Positions 35,782-44,241 of a stretch of 64,000 nucleotides of DNA are shown here, one piece after another. Location: positions 1 to 64,000 of the forward strand of contig CAXSEF010000002.1 of NCBI GenBank assembly GCA_964236535.1, written 5' to 3'. How positions within the stretch are numbered: position 1 is the stretch's first letter; the number at the start of each line of letters is the position of its first letter. The notes under the pieces were generated by a model, which worked only from the letters and a program-made list of their open reading frames with translations, was not told the DNA's origin and did not search any database. The stretch comes from CAXSEF01 sp964236535. Lineage in GTDB: Bacteria > Pseudomonadota > Alphaproteobacteria > Acetobacterales > Acetobacteraceae. The position numbers were made by a program, and so were the translations under genes.

Positions 35782-38124
35782 TCACGTGTGCTCCGCGATC
35801 TGCATTGTCTCGCGCGAGCCCAGCACTTGGTCGATCCGGCGCAGCAGCTCGCCGGAGCGGAACGGCTTGCGCAGCACCTGCTCCGGACGCAACCCGGCCA
35901 TCCCTCCCACCTCGCCCAGCTCGGCATAGCCGGTGACCAGCATCACCCGCATCTGCGGCTGCAGCGCCACAGCCCGGCGCATCAGCTCGACACCGTTCAT
36001 CCCGGGCATCATGTAGTCCGCGAGCATCAGGTCAAATTCCTCCGTGGCCAGCACCCGCAGCGCCGCGTCCCCGTCCGCCGCCACCATTATGCTGTGCCCG
36101 TCCTCCTCCAGCATCTCCGCGGTCAACGCCCGGACATCCTCCTCGTCGTCGACCACCAGGATACGGCGCGGGCCGGTAAGCGGGGCCGCCGCCGTCTCCA
36201 CGGGAACCGCCTGGGGCAGCAATACCGTCACCCGCGTACCCTCGCCCGGCTCACTGACGATGCGCACGTCGCCGCCGGACTGTCGCGCCAGGCCGTGCAC
36301 CTGGCTGAGTCCCAGACCGGAGCCGCGCCCAGGCCCCTTGGTGGTGAAGAACGGCTCGAACACCCGCGGCAGGACGTCCGCGGCGATCCCCGTCCCGGTA
36401 TCCTCGACCACGAGCGCCACGTAGTCGCCCTCGCTGAGCCCGCGCTCGGAGTCGTCGAACAGCACCGCGGCGCTGGTCGAGATCGCCAGCTGCCCGCCGT
36501 GCGGCATCGCGTCGCGCGCGTTCAACACGAGATTGAGGATCGCGGTCTCGAGCTGGTGCGGGTCGACCATCGCCGGCGGCAGCAGGGGGTCGGGCCGCAC
36601 CACCAGGCTGATCCCCGAACCAAGCGTGCCGACCAGCAGCGGGCGGATCTCCTCGACCGCCGCGTTGAGGTCGCAGGACTGCGGCAGCAGGCGCTGGCGA
36701 CGCGAGAATCCGATCAGCTGGCCGGTGAGCCGCGCACCGCGCTCGGCCGAGTTGATGGCGGTCGCAATCAGCTTCTGCTGGTCGCCCGCACTCGCAGGGA
36801 CCCGCCGGCGCAGCAGGTCGAGGCTGCCGATCACCACACCAAGCAGGTTGTTGAAATCGTGCGCGAGCCCGCCCGCGAGTTCGCCCACCGCCTGCAGTTT
36901 CTGCGCCTGGCGAAGCCGCGACTCGGAGAGCTCGCGCTCCGAAGTCTCGACCTGCAGCCTGTTGTGGCTGACCGAGAGCGCGCGGGTCCGCTCCTCGACC
37001 CGTGATTCCAGCGACCCGTTCAGCTCCTGCAGCTGCTCGCGCTGGCGCAGCAGCGCCTCTGCCATGCCGTTGAATGCCGCGGCGAGGCTGCCGAACTCGG
37101 TCCGCGGGTCCTCCTGCAGCACCGCGCGCGCCGCAAGGTCGCCGCCGCGCCAACGCACGGCCGCGGCCAGGAGCTGCGCGGTCGGACGACGCACGTAGTT
37201 CTGACCGAACACGATCGCCATCAGCAGTGCCGTCACCGCCGCCATCACCGCGAACACGACGCCGCGCAGCGTCGCATTTAGCAGGTCGGCATCGTGTGCG
37301 GTGACCGCCTCGCCCACGCCCACATACAGCCCGTCATCCACCGCCGCCGGCGGCACGAAACCCACAATCCTGCGCTTGCCGTCCAGCCCGGCGAGCGCCA
37401 CGCTGCCGGGCTGCGGCTCGTTCACGAGGTGACGGTTCTGCTCGCTGAACGTCGAACCCACCACCCCGGCGAGCGGCGGCACCCGCGCCAGCAGCGTGCC
37501 TTCGCGGTCGGCCACCGCAATAGTGCGGGCGGAATGCGGCAGCATTGCCTGCAGCGTGTCGGCAAGCCACGGCAGCGACAATCCGACCACCACAACGCCG
37601 ATCACGCGCCCGTCCTGCGCGACCACCGGCAGTCCCAGACCGAGAAAAGGCGCCCCACTCTCCGCACCCGCCGCATAACGATCGACCGAGAAACGCTTCT
37701 CCGCCAGCACCACCCGCGCGCTGTGCAACACCGCCTCCGAGGGCTGGCCGGCCGGCGCGGTGCTGCACAGCGGCCGCAGGTCGTCATCCAGAACAATCAG
37801 GAATGCATACTCGTGCAACGACTGGTGCAGGATGCTGAGCTGCTGGTTGCACGCCGAGTCGCCGCTGCGGACCGCGCGCGTCGAGGCAACGCCCAGCATC
37901 ACCTGCCGCGCCGCCTCCACGATGCTGCCCAGAGCCGCGCTGACCACCTCCGCATCATGCAGCACATCCTGCCCGAGACGATCCTGCCGCTCCTGACGCA
38001 GATCGAACACCAGCAGGCCGATGACGGCGAAGCTGGGCAGGCTGACCGCGCCTACCAGCACCAGAAGGCGCTTGAACAGCCCGATGCGCCGGAACAGCCC
38101 CGCGCTGCCCCGAGGCGCTAACAA
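35782..38124 (-). CDS. Hybrid sensor histidine kinase with periplasmic Cache-like domain
   Basis: Membrane-bound hybrid kinase, 780 residues. The first membrane span is about 18-40. A large periplasmic sensor region, about 45-280, resembles Cache domains (ligand pocket around FLGLGLPVVAQDGRVIGVVVVG), and a second span is at about 287-307. A HAMP-like linker and coiled coil lead to HisKA with the phosphorylated His422 in GELAGGLAHDFNNLL. The ATPase core shows NLVLNARDAM, EDTGTGI and GRGSGLGLSQVHG. A C-terminal receiver domain (ILVVDDEEDVRALTAEML, phospho-Asp in DLMLADYMMPGMNG, Lys in VLRKPF) completes it. The apparent start is TTG 38124. No partner regulator gene is adjacent; the ligand is unknown. 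Confidence 0.88.
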   Translation of the reverse strand: MLAPRGSAGLFRRIGLFKRLLVLVGAVSLPSFAVIGLLVFDLRQERQDRLGQDVLHDAEVVSAALGSIVEAARQVMLGVASTRAVRSGDSACNQQLSILHQSLHEYAFLIVLDDDLRPLCSTAPAGQPSEAVLHSARVVLAEKRFSVDRYAAGAESGAPFLGLGLPVVAQDGRVIGVVVVGLSLPWLADTLQAMLPHSARTIAVADREGTLLARVPPLAGVVGSTFSEQNRHLVNEPQPGSVALAGLDGKRRIVGFVPPAAVDDGLYVGVGEAVTAHDADLLNATLRGVVFAVMAAVTALLMAIVFGQNYVRRPTAQLLAAAVRWRGGDLAARAVLQEDPRTEFGSLAAAFNGMAEALLRQREQLQELNGSLESRVEERTRALSVSHNRLQVETSERELSESRLRQAQKLQAVGELAGGLAHDFNNLLGVVIGSLDLLRRRVPASAGDQQKLIATAINSAERGARLTGQLIGFSRRQRLLPQSCDLNAAVEEIRPLLVGTLGSGISLVVRPDPLLPPAMVDPHQLETAILNLVLNARDAMPHGGQLAISTSAAVLFDDSERGLSEGDYVALVVEDTGTGIAADVLPRVFEPFFTTKGPGRGSGLGLSQVHGLARQSGGDVRIVSEPGEGTRVTVLLPQAVPVETAAAPLTGPRRILVVDDEEDVRALTAEMLEEDGHSIMVAADGDAALRVLATEEFDLMLADYMMPGMNGVELMRRAVALQPQMRVMLVTGYAELGEVGGMAGLRPEQVLRKPFRSGELLRRIDQVLGSRETMQIAEHT

Positions 38125-38189
38125 TGTCGAGGGCCACTCGCCCGCGCGGCTGGTCGCACCGTCCCAGGTCGAGGATTTTTCACAACTTC

Positions 38190-38218
38190 ACGGTAGAAGA
38201 AGGGCCCGGTAGTTGCAA
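38190..38218 (-). promoter_or_regulatory. Candidate promoter of the hybrid kinase gene
   Basis: On the minus strand TTGCAA, a 17-nt spacer and TACCGT lie about 66 nt before the TTG start at 38124. Both boxes are partial matches to the sigma-70 consensus. Confidence 0.35.
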
Positions 38219-38898
38219 CCTGGGATGGTGGCACAAGAAGGGCGACCGGGATACCCATGCCTCGCGGCGTACGACCTGAGCCGTTTCACACGGGCTCTGG
38301 TATCCGGCACGCCCGCGTGCGCTGGAGCAGAACAAGTAAAGCCAAGCTAGTGACTTAGCGACCGCCACTCCACGCGCGGGCGCCACCAAATCGGACCCGA
38401 AGCTCTCTGGCCCCGCCCCGATGTGACTCCTGGAATCGAGTCTAGCCAGGAGCCAATCGGCGCCTTGCATCAAGCTCACGAAGACCGCGGTCGAGACCGC
38501 AAGACCCGGACGCCGCGTTCCTTGACCAGCCGCCTGCAGCTTGAACTCCCGGCTGAACTGTCGCGGCGTCACCTGCATTTCCCAGTCTCGTGAGACACCC
38601 CGATCTGGATGTCCACCAAACCGGCAGCAGCCCAGTCCAGCACCTCAACCCCGCGACCCGTGGTCCTCGATTGATTGCCCAGCACGTGATTGGCCATTCT
38701 GGAGCCGCCAGCTCGGCAAAGCCTGGCTGCCGCTCCGCTCCTCGGGCTTTGCATCGCTCCTGGGCGCTCTGGCCGACACGACCGGCAGTCCTGCGGCACG
38801 CAGCGGTGGTTCCGTTCGCGTGTAACCGGACCGGAAGTGCGTGTTGGCGAAGACCGGGCTTGGGCTCGCTGCGCAAAACCTGCTCGACCGCCTCTGAC
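38219..38898. other. Decayed intergenic DNA
   Basis: About 680 nt without an intact gene. Apart from the transposase-like stub at 38478-38580, frames on both strands are short and show no family resemblance. The lower coding quality and the truncated gene that follows suggest a site of past insertion and deletion. Confidence 0.6.
38478..38580 (-). pseudogene. Transposase (IS3-type OrfA) N-terminal remnant
   Basis: The minus-strand frame begins MQVTPRQFSREFKLQAA, which resembles the start of IS3-family OrfA proteins (RRxFSxEFKxEAV). In the next frame LVKERGVRV continues the expected pattern, so a frameshift follows after about 17 residues. Nothing of the catalytic DDE part is seen nearby. It is a stub, and the family assignment rests on a short motif. 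Confidence 0.45.
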
Positions 38899-39142
38899 GG
38901 CGCTGGATCCGCCGCTGAACGGGATCTCGCTGATCGGCAAGCGGCACAGCGTCACGGGCTCGCTGATCGGCGGAATGGCCGAAACGCAGGAGATGATGGA
39001 CTTCTGCGGCAAGCATGGCATCGTCAGCGACGTCGAGGTCGTGGCGATCCAGTCGGTGAACGAGGCCTACGAGCGGCTGCGGAGAAACGACGTGAGCTAC
39101 CGCTTCGTGATCGACATGGCGTCGCTGGCCTCTGCCGCATAA
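38899..39142 (+). pseudogene. C-terminal fragment of a zinc-dependent alcohol dehydrogenase
   Basis: About 80 residues, from PPLNGISLIGKRHSVTGSLI through GGMAETQEMMDFCGKHGIVS and EAYERLRRNDVSYRFVIDMA to a stop. This matches the C-terminal end of YahK/cinnamyl-alcohol-dehydrogenase-type enzymes. The catalytic and NADP-binding parts are absent upstream, where the sequence loses all resemblance. The fragment has no start codon of its own and is surely a relic of truncation, perhaps linked with the insertion remnant just before it. Confidence 0.75.
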
Positions 39143-39258
39143 TCCACCGAGCCTGCCGGACCCAGCGGGTGTGGACGCCGACATCTGCTTGAAGCGGTGC
39201 ACGGCACCACTTCATCGATCCCGGACGGTCGAGCGGTCGGGCGTTGTTGGAGGGTTCC

Positions 39259-39606
39259 ATGGCCCGGCTCAGGCTGCGCATCGACTTCGACCAGGGGCGG
39301 GCGCTGGGCCCCGGCAAGATCCGCCTGCTCGAGCTGATCGGCGAGACCGGTTCGATTTCCGCGGCCGGGCGGGCAATGGAGATGAGCTACCGTCGCGCCT
39401 GGATGCTGGTCGATGCGATCAACCAGACCTTCCGCACACCGGTGGTCGCCACAAGAGGCGGCGGCGCCGGCGGCGGCGGGGCCAGCCTGACGCCGTTCGG
39501 CCGGAACCTGGTCGAGCGCTACCGGATCATGGAGCAGCAGGCGCGGCAGGCGCTTGCGGAGCACATCCTGGAACTCGACCACGAATTGGCTTCAGGCGAC
39601 GGCTGA
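39259..39606 (+). CDS. ModE-type winged helix-turn-helix regulator without molybdate-binding domain
   Basis: A 115-residue DNA-binding protein equal to the N-terminal domain of ModE. Helix-turn-helix residues about 20-60 contain GPGKIRLLELIGETGSISAA and MSYRRAWMLVDAIN, the typical ModE/LysR-like signature. A Gly-rich wing (GGGAGGGGAS, about 68-77) and a final helix follow. E. coli ModE has about 260 residues with two molybdate-binding (Mop/TOBE) domains; none is present here. The ATG at 39259 is set by GGAGGG 4-5 nt upstream. Downstream lie two ModE-type operators in front of the TonB-like and TonB-receptor genes, so it is the obvious candidate to bind them. How it would sense molybdate is unclear. 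Confidence 0.85.
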   Translation: MARLRLRIDFDQGRALGPGKIRLLELIGETGSISAAGRAMEMSYRRAWMLVDAINQTFRTPVVATRGGGAGGGGASLTPFGRNLVERYRIMEQQARQALAEHILELDHELASGDG

Positions 39607-40010
39607 AGCCCGGTGGTGATCGACCACCTCATGACACCCGGCTGGTGTCGATGCGGACGTGCCCGTAGTCTGCCTCCGCTCCCCACCGTGGTCGGCGCCA
39701 TCAAGCCGCGGTGAAACTGCGAGCAGGCGCACCAGCCGCCCAGGGAAGCTCCGGACTGGGCCGCTTGAGGCACGCCCACAGGTCGGACTGCACCGCCACG
39801 CTCTGATCCACCGGATCATCCGTCCCTCTATCAATCGAACGTTACCGACACCGGTACAACGAACAATGCGCAGGCGCGAAACAGCGTTATGCTTGCTGTA
39901 ATATAACGCACTGTGTCGACAGCGCATCCTTGGGGCGGGGATCCGGCTGGCCGGGCGTGGTGATGTCGTCGTGGTCGCCAGGCCATAGTTTCAGGAGCCT
40001 GCGAACCGGC
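39607..40010. other. Regulatory gap before the TonB-like gene
   Basis: About 400 nt between the ModE-type gene and the TonB-like gene. The first 230 nt show nothing recognisable. The last part holds the ModE-type operator at 39884-39909 and, 18 nt before it, a loose inverted repeat CGTTAC/ACAACG with a 10-nt spacer. Confidence 0.6.
39884..39909. promoter_or_regulatory. ModE-type operator 1
   Basis: Perfect inverted repeat GCGTTAT, 12 nt, ATAACGC. The layout CGTTAT-N12-ATAACG is that of the E. coli ModE operator (the modA site has the same half-sites and spacing). A TATAAC hexamer at 39902-39907 inside the right half could be the -10 of the TonB-like gene, so binding would block transcription. 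The nearest start codons are 55-100 nt downstream. Confidence 0.75.
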
Positions 40011-41090
40011 ATGGAAAGCAAGAGGATGCGGACCGACAAGGCAGGTCCGAGTGAAACCGTGCCGAGCGATGCGCTGAGCGCCTCCAGGGTGGACAACGTC
40101 GTGCTGACGACTCGGCGCCTCGCACCGGTGAGCGGCGGTCGGCTTGGCGCGGCGGGACCGATCGCGCCGCCTGACGCGGGCCGGCAGCGGCACAGCGTCC
40201 GGCCGGAGCTACAACCGGCGGTGCGGGAAGTACCCCGTGCGTGGCTGCAGTTCGATCTGAACGGCATCGGATCGCGCTTGGCGCTGCCTGGAGCACGCCC
40301 GGAGCCGACGCGCAGGGGTCTTACGCCGGCGTTGCTGCTGCACGGCGGCGTGGTTGCGACGGTGCTGATGGCGCGGCACGCCGCCCTGCATCCGGCAGAG
40401 GGGCTGATCATCGTTCCCCTGCAATTCGAGGTGCCGGTACTGCTGGCCGAGCCCGCAACCACGCCGAGCCTGCCCGAGGCCCAGACGGCTCCGCCGCCGC
40501 CGGCCCCGTCCACACCCGAACTGGCGGCCGCTCCGCCAACGCCCCTGATGCTGCGGATGCCGCCCGCAGCAGGGCCACCGCCGCCGCAGCCTTTGACGCC
40601 CGACGACGCTGCGTTCCCGCTTCCCTCGCCGCCGCCCGCTCCGCCGCTGCATCGCCTGGCGATCCCGAGGCCGCCAATCTCCAGGCCGGTGGCGCACCGT
40701 CTGGCAACCTTGCCTCGCAGCGAGCCTGCATCGCGCACCGCCGACGTCGTATCCACCAAGCCAGCGGCCAGCCCGGCTCAGGCCCAGGCACCGGCTGCCT
40801 CGCCCCTGGTGCCGCCGCACGCTGCGAGTGGATCGGCCGGGCTGCAGCTCGCCTATCCCGATGCGGCTCGAAGCCGTGGCATCGAAGGTACGGCGGTCGT
40901 GCGCGCGACGGTGCTGCCGGACGGCCACGCCGCCGCCGTCTCGATCGAGCGGAGCAGCGGTTCGGACCTGCTGAACCAGGCGGCACTGCAGGCCGTGCGC
41001 GACTACCGGTTCAGCCCCGCAACCCGGGGCGGGCTCCCGGTCCAGGGCGAGATCAGGATCCCGATCCGGTTCCGACTCGACGCCGGGTAG
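40011..41090 (+). CDS. TonB-family energy transducer
   Basis: Links inner-membrane proton-motive force to an outer-membrane receptor. From the chosen ATG it has 359 residues: a cytoplasmic N-terminus of about 100 residues, one membrane anchor (LTPALLLHGGVVATVLMARH, about 108-127), a long Pro/Ala-rich periplasmic linker, and the C-terminal TonB domain from YPDAARSRGIEGTAVVRATV to VQGEIRIPIRFRLDAG. The start is uncertain: ATG 40011 has AGGAG 13 nt away, ATG 39963 and a TTG at 39930 are also open. No exbB/exbD is in the window. It lies directly before the TonB-dependent receptor, and both have a ModE-type site upstream. Confidence 0.85.
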   Translation: MESKRMRTDKAGPSETVPSDALSASRVDNVVLTTRRLAPVSGGRLGAAGPIAPPDAGRQRHSVRPELQPAVREVPRAWLQFDLNGIGSRLALPGARPEPTRRGLTPALLLHGGVVATVLMARHAALHPAEGLIIVPLQFEVPVLLAEPATTPSLPEAQTAPPPPAPSTPELAAAPPTPLMLRMPPAAGPPPPQPLTPDDAAFPLPSPPPAPPLHRLAIPRPPISRPVAHRLATLPRSEPASRTADVVSTKPAASPAQAQAPAASPLVPPHAASGSAGLQLAYPDAARSRGIEGTAVVRATVLPDGHAAAVSIERSSGSDLLNQAALQAVRDYRFSPATRGGLPVQGEIRIPIRFRLDAG

Positions 41091-41224
41091 CGGCTGGCAA
41101 CGGTTCCAGCCAGGTCGCACTCCGACACCCGTCTCCTCCGCCAGTGCGGCGCGCAGCGGCCAAGATCCCCTCGCCGATGCAGCCTGCACCCCTGCAACAA
41201 CGACGCCCTGCAGGTCTGCACCCA

Positions 41225-41253
41225 TTGACCGGGTAATCCCGATTCGTTATGTC
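41225..41253 (+). promoter_or_regulatory. Candidate promoter of the TonB-dependent receptor gene
   Basis: TTGACC at 41225-41230, a 17-nt spacer, then TATGTC at 41248-41253. Five of six -35 bases match. The -10 lies inside the ModE-type operator 2, the arrangement expected for repression. Confidence 0.55.
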
Positions 41254-41268
41254 CTTTTGTATATAGCG
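41245..41268. promoter_or_regulatory. ModE-type operator 2
   Basis: CGTTAT, 12 nt, ATAGCG: the ModE layout with one mismatch between halves. Read on the minus strand the right half is TCGCTATATA, which agrees with the half-site consensus described for E. coli ModE. It overlaps the likely -10 and ends 28 nt before the first receptor start codon. Confidence 0.75.
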
Positions 41269-41296
41269 ACTTGGCCATGGTCCGCTTAGGGACAGC

Positions 41297-43597
41297 ATGA
41301 ACGGGGCCGACGTGCGTGCGGATGCCTACTGTGCGGCCGACGCCTGTGTGGCCCGTCTCGATCGAACATTCGGTGGATTTCGCATGGACCATGCAGGCTT
41401 GATGGCTGCAGCGGAGCGCGGCACGCGACCCGCCCGGCTGCGACGGGTGCGCCGGTGGAGCCGCGCAGCGGGGGTGTCGTTGACGCTGCTGCCACTCGCA
41501 GCGCAGGCGCAGACGGCGCCGGTCGCGGAATTACCGACGGTCAACGTCAGCGCTCCGGCACCCGGCGGCTATGCCATGCAGGCACAATTCCACAGCGACG
41601 ACGCCTCTCTCGGCCCGCTCGGCAACCAGCCGATCCTGACCACCCCGACTTCAATCAATGTGCTGCCGCAGGATCTGCTGGTTGATCAGCAGATCCGCAC
41701 TGTCAACGACGCGCTGCGCGATCTGCCGTCGGTCGAGGTGCTCGACCAGGAGGGACAGGAGGTGTCACGGCCGCAGTCGCGCGGCTTCCAGGGCACCATC
41801 GCGCAGAACACCCGGCTCGACGGGCTGAACATCATCGGCACCACCGCTATCGCCACCGAGAACCTCGACAACATCCAGGTGCTGAACGGCCTCGCCGGCG
41901 CGTTGTACGGACCGGAAACCGGTGCCGGGGTGTTCGACTACGTGCTGAAGCGTCCGACCGACGCACCGCTCGATCGCCTGGTCGGCAGCTACGACAGCAA
42001 CGGGCTGTTCAGCGAGGAGGCCGATCTCGGCGGCCGGACCGGACCGAACGGCGCCATCGGCTACCGCATCGACGTGGTGCACGGCGAGGGGCAAAGCTAC
42101 GTACCCGGCAGCTTCGACGATCGCACGCTGGTCAGCGGCGACTTCGACATCCACCTCGACGACCGCACCGTCATCCAGCTGGATGCCAGCTACTACGAGG
42201 ACACCAGCGACGGGCTGCCCGGCGGCTTCGTCTACGCCAGCGGCCGCAACACGCTGCTGCCGGCTGCGGTCGATCCGACCCGGATCGGCTACGGCCAGCC
42301 CGGTGCCGGCACCGACCTGATCACCGACACCGGGCTGGGCAAGATCATCCACCGGTTCAACGACGACTGGACCCTCGAAGTCGGCGGTCTCTACCAGAGC
42401 GCGCTGCGCAACCTGTTCGGCATCACCAACACGCTGACCGACAACAACGGCGACTACACCACCACCAAGAACTTCAACAATATCCCGCACTACACGATCG
42501 GCAGCAACGAGGGCTACCTGCACGGCCAGGTACGGCTGTTCGGCTTCGTCAACGACCTCACGCTCGGTACCAACGGGTTCAACAACGGCCAGTTCTCCTA
42601 TCGCGACTCGATCACCACCTCGCTCGGCAAGGCAAGCCTGGCTGAACCCCTGGTGTTCGCGTACCGGCCGGTGCCGCCCAATGGCGGCTTCTACCAGTCC
42701 GGCACGCTGTTCCAGCAGTCGATCATCGAGGCCGATACGCTGCACCTCACCGACGCGGTCGCGATCCAGCCCGTGTTCAGCGAGTCCTTCCTGAGTTCGC
42801 GTACCTTCAACACCAAGGATGTGCAGACCAGCGGCGACACCGCGAACGGCGTGTTCAGCCCGACCGTCAGCCTGATCTACACCCCGAACAAGCAGCTGAC
42901 CGCCTACTTCACCTATGCCAGCAGCGTCGAGCAGGGCGACGAGGCGCCGACCGGAACGGCCAACGTCAACCAGTTCCTCGCGCCCTACCACGACACGCTT
43001 TACGAGGGCGGAGTAAAATATGCGGTGTCGCCGCGCCTGTTGCTCACGCTCGACGGCTTCGACCAAACCAGGCCGTTCGCCAACACCCTGGTTTCGTCCA
43101 ACGTGTTCCAGGTGATCGGGCAACAGCGCGATGTCGGGGCTGAGCTGTTTGCGCAGGGCGAGGTCACCAGCGCGCTCAGCCTGATCGGCGGCGTGACCTA
43201 TATCGATGCACGCCTGCTCGACACCGGCTCGCCCGCGACCGAAGGCGGGCAGATCGTCGGCGTGCCGGGATGGAAGACCGACATCTCGCTCGACTACCAT
43301 CCCCGATTTGCCGGCGGGCTGGCATTGACCGGCGCTGCGCACTACCAGGGCCCGCGCGCGACTACCACCAACAACATATCCTTCGCGCCGTCCTACGTGA
43401 CGTTCGACCTGGGAATACGCGACAGCGTCAGGGTGCTGCGCCACGTCGTCATCGCCCGCTTGGCCGCGATCAACGTCGGCGACGTGAATTACTACTCCTC
43501 GATCGGGGTCGGGAACATCTCCGGCGCCGCCGGCGCCAACACGGCCTATCTCGGCACGCCACGCACTATCCTGGCCAGCCTGGAGCTCGATCTGTGA
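41297..43597 (+). CDS. TonB-dependent outer-membrane receptor, siderophore-receptor type
   Basis: Outer-membrane gated channel of 766 residues. A signal peptide ends near LLPLAAQAQ (about residue 72), a TonB-box-like LPTVNVSA follows, and the plug domain (INVLPQDLLVDQQIRTVNDA, then RGFQGTIAQNTRLDGLNII) resembles that of ferrichrome/pyoverdine-type receptors. The barrel runs to a C-terminal LASLELDL. Two starts are plausible: ATG 41297 (AGGGA 4 nt away) and ATG 41383, which gives a more normal signal-peptide length. The TonB-like gene precedes it, and a ModE-type site overlaps its promoter. The substrate is unknown; molybdate or a metal-binding chelator is inferred from regulation only. Confidence 0.9.
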   Translation: MNGADVRADAYCAADACVARLDRTFGGFRMDHAGLMAAAERGTRPARLRRVRRWSRAAGVSLTLLPLAAQAQTAPVAELPTVNVSAPAPGGYAMQAQFHSDDASLGPLGNQPILTTPTSINVLPQDLLVDQQIRTVNDALRDLPSVEVLDQEGQEVSRPQSRGFQGTIAQNTRLDGLNIIGTTAIATENLDNIQVLNGLAGALYGPETGAGVFDYVLKRPTDAPLDRLVGSYDSNGLFSEEADLGGRTGPNGAIGYRIDVVHGEGQSYVPGSFDDRTLVSGDFDIHLDDRTVIQLDASYYEDTSDGLPGGFVYASGRNTLLPAAVDPTRIGYGQPGAGTDLITDTGLGKIIHRFNDDWTLEVGGLYQSALRNLFGITNTLTDNNGDYTTTKNFNNIPHYTIGSNEGYLHGQVRLFGFVNDLTLGTNGFNNGQFSYRDSITTSLGKASLAEPLVFAYRPVPPNGGFYQSGTLFQQSIIEADTLHLTDAVAIQPVFSESFLSSRTFNTKDVQTSGDTANGVFSPTVSLIYTPNKQLTAYFTYASSVEQGDEAPTGTANVNQFLAPYHDTLYEGGVKYAVSPRLLLTLDGFDQTRPFANTLVSSNVFQVIGQQRDVGAELFAQGEVTSALSLIGGVTYIDARLLDTGSPATEGGQIVGVPGWKTDISLDYHPRFAGGLALTGAAHYQGPRATTTNNISFAPSYVTFDLGIRDSVRVLRHVVIARLAAINVGDVNYYSSIGVGNISGAAGANTAYLGTPRTILASLELDL

Positions 43598-43646
43598 CCA
43601 GGGGCGACGCCTGCCCGACGACCGTGTTGCATGAATCCGCTGTGCG

Positions 43647-44109
43647 GCGCCCCAGCACCCCCCGCTGCGCCTCAAGGTCGTAAGCCTGCACCGCGCGCTC
43701 CCGAGAATGCGCCAGGAAGAACGCCCGCTCGTCGGCACTCCACGCCATCTCGTTGTGCAGCTCGGCCACGTCGGGCTCCGGCCGCAGCCCGGCTGCGAAC
43801 GTAAAGCTACTCAGCCCCGCCAGCCCCGGCGGACCTGATGCCCCCGGCAGCGGGTCGAACATCGTGCCCACCCAGAGCGTCCGGTGCGGTCGCAGGCGTC
43901 CTCGTTGAACCGGTGCCTCCCGGATCGAACGCCGACGCCACCCGCTCCAGCCCGCCATCCGCCAGCCGCAGCCGGAACACCCGTCGCGCAACGCCACCAA
44001 GCGCCGCTCCGTCGCTACCCCGCGCGAACGCACCGACTCCGGCCGGCAACGCCCACGTCACTCCGGGTTCGCACCGTTTGCACCCGTGCGCCTCGACCCT
44101 GCCAAGGCC
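43647..44109 (-). pseudogene. Frameshifted SMP-30/gluconolactonase-like pseudogene
   Basis: Two minus-strand frames together resemble an SMP-30-type lactonase. The N-terminal part (VTWALPAGVGAFARGSDGAA to LERVASAFDP) is in one frame; after about 43910 the similarity moves to another frame with RTLWVGTMFDP, FTFAAGLRPEPDV and HNEMAWSADERAFFLAHSRE. It breaks off after EAQRGVLGRR, and the C-terminal third is missing near the end of the TonB-receptor gene. At least one frameshift and a truncation make it nonfunctional. Confidence 0.65.
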
Positions 44110-44241
44110 CCATGTTGCACCCCCGCCACAGCTGCAGCGCGAGCACCACAACATACCTCCGCAAACCGCACTCGCTCAACTTGTTGACCCGCCCGACAAG
44201 TGCAATGTCAACTGCACCGCAGCGTCCCACCGAGGCACAGC

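Noticed and set aside
39844..39865. CGTTAC/ACAACG inverted repeat as a third ModE site
   Set aside because: The spacer is 10 nt, not 12, and both halves have mismatches.
41765..43738. A 657-codon minus-strand open frame
   Set aside because: Shadow of the TonB-dependent receptor gene.
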